A DNA stretch of 42,761 nucleotides from Actinobacteria bacterium OK074. GTDB taxonomy: Bacteria > Actinomycetota > Actinomycetes > Streptomycetales > Streptomycetaceae. A program made the translations under genes and the position numbers. Each line of letters opens with the position of its first letter. The stretch's first letter is position 1. Of this stretch, positions 42,582 to 42,761 are shown one piece after another. The stretch covers positions 1 through 42,761 of the forward strand of contig LJCV01000289.1 in the NCBI GenBank assembly GCA_001298575.1, written 5' to 3'. The notes beneath the pieces were generated by a model. It saw only the letters and a program-made list of their open reading frames with translations, had not been told where the DNA came from and made no database searches.

Positions 42582-42761
42582 TCAGCGCCCGTAGGCGTTC
42601 TTGCAGATGGTCGACTGCGGGCTGTCCTTCGGCCAGCCGCCGTACTTGCGGCCCAGCGCGCAGACGTCCGCGTTCTTCGGGACCGCCTTCGGGACCGCGT
42701 CCTTGGGGATCACGTCGGAGACCACCGACGGCAGGTCCGCGCGGGGCGCGGGGGGGGGGGG
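42582..42761 (-). CDS. C-terminal part of a secreted-type hypothetical protein (cut by window edge)
   Basis: Sixty codons ending TGA at 42582. The sequence reads ADLPSVVSDVIPKDAVPKAV, then NADVCALGRKYGGWPKDSPQ and STICKNAYGR. The two Cys with a Gly-Tyr-Gly context (CALGRKYG ... CKNAYG) is an end I recall from small secreted streptomycete proteins, likely a disulfide. The 5' part is beyond the window. The upstream edge is a G homopolymer, on this strand a run of C codons (Pro). Confidence 0.72.
   Translation of the reverse strand, partial: PPPPAPRADLPSVVSDVIPKDAVPKAVPKNADVCALGRKYGGWPKDSPQSTICKNAYGR

Overview
The window is a high-GC actinobacterial chromosome segment, almost certainly Streptomyces. 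Third codon positions are strongly G/C, GTG starts and GTGA/ATGA stop-start overlaps are common, and a tandem glycine riboswitch precedes gcvP. Several genes are typical streptomycete families (DUF5999, Clp_N-only protein, HipA-like kinase plus DUF3037). From memory, the gene order resembles the ung - fabG pair - gcvP interval of S. coelicolor; I could not check this. No tRNA, rRNA, CRISPR array or intact mobile element was seen.

Layout. 1-470 is gene-free and carries imperfect tandem repeats. 471-6127 holds a PRC-barrel gene divergent from riboswitch-controlled gcvP, a DUF5999 gene, an unknown gene and a long intergenic region. 6128-11424 holds a GCS2-type glutamate-cysteine ligase homologue, a membrane-anchored substrate-binding/von Willebrand A fusion, a CPBP membrane protease homologue and a PhzF homologue. 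11523-14437 is a two-gene lysine-degradation operon: aminoadipate-semialdehyde dehydrogenase and a 2-oxoadipate dioxygenase (HglS/DUF1338) homologue.

14602-23009 is the centrepiece. Nine genes on the minus strand, mostly overlapping by four bases, form a Nit1C cluster: MSMEG_0570-type small protein, MSMEG_0569-type flavoprotein, amidohydrolase, MSMEG_0572/Sll0783-type protein, MSMEG_0568-type radical SAM enzyme, MSMEG_0567-type GNAT-AIR-synthase fusion, a nitrilase with an intact Glu-Lys-Cys triad, a second nitrilase-fold protein whose nucleophile Cys has become Asp, and a family 4 glycosyltransferase. Such clusters are linked to nitrogen starvation and, in some bacteria, to growth on cyanide; the small molecule handled here cannot be read from sequence. 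Upstream of it, 23194-23993 is a scar-like zone with short tandem repeats, a broken methyltransferase and four repeats in mirror arrangement that look like joined insertion-sequence ends.

24006-42761 is an ordinary mosaic of small transcription units: a TIGR00027-type methyltransferase, a PadR regulator with a Gly-rich N-terminus and candidate operator, an SRPBCC protein, three EamA transporters, a MocR regulator divergent from a flavin-split-barrel protein, two LysR regulators, an isochorismatase-fold protein lacking its triad, a Rieske lipoprotein, the HipA-like/DUF3037 pair, an NAD-dependent epimerase-like SDR, two FabG-like SDRs in an operon, ung, a TPR-like protein and the 3' end of a secreted protein cut by the window edge.
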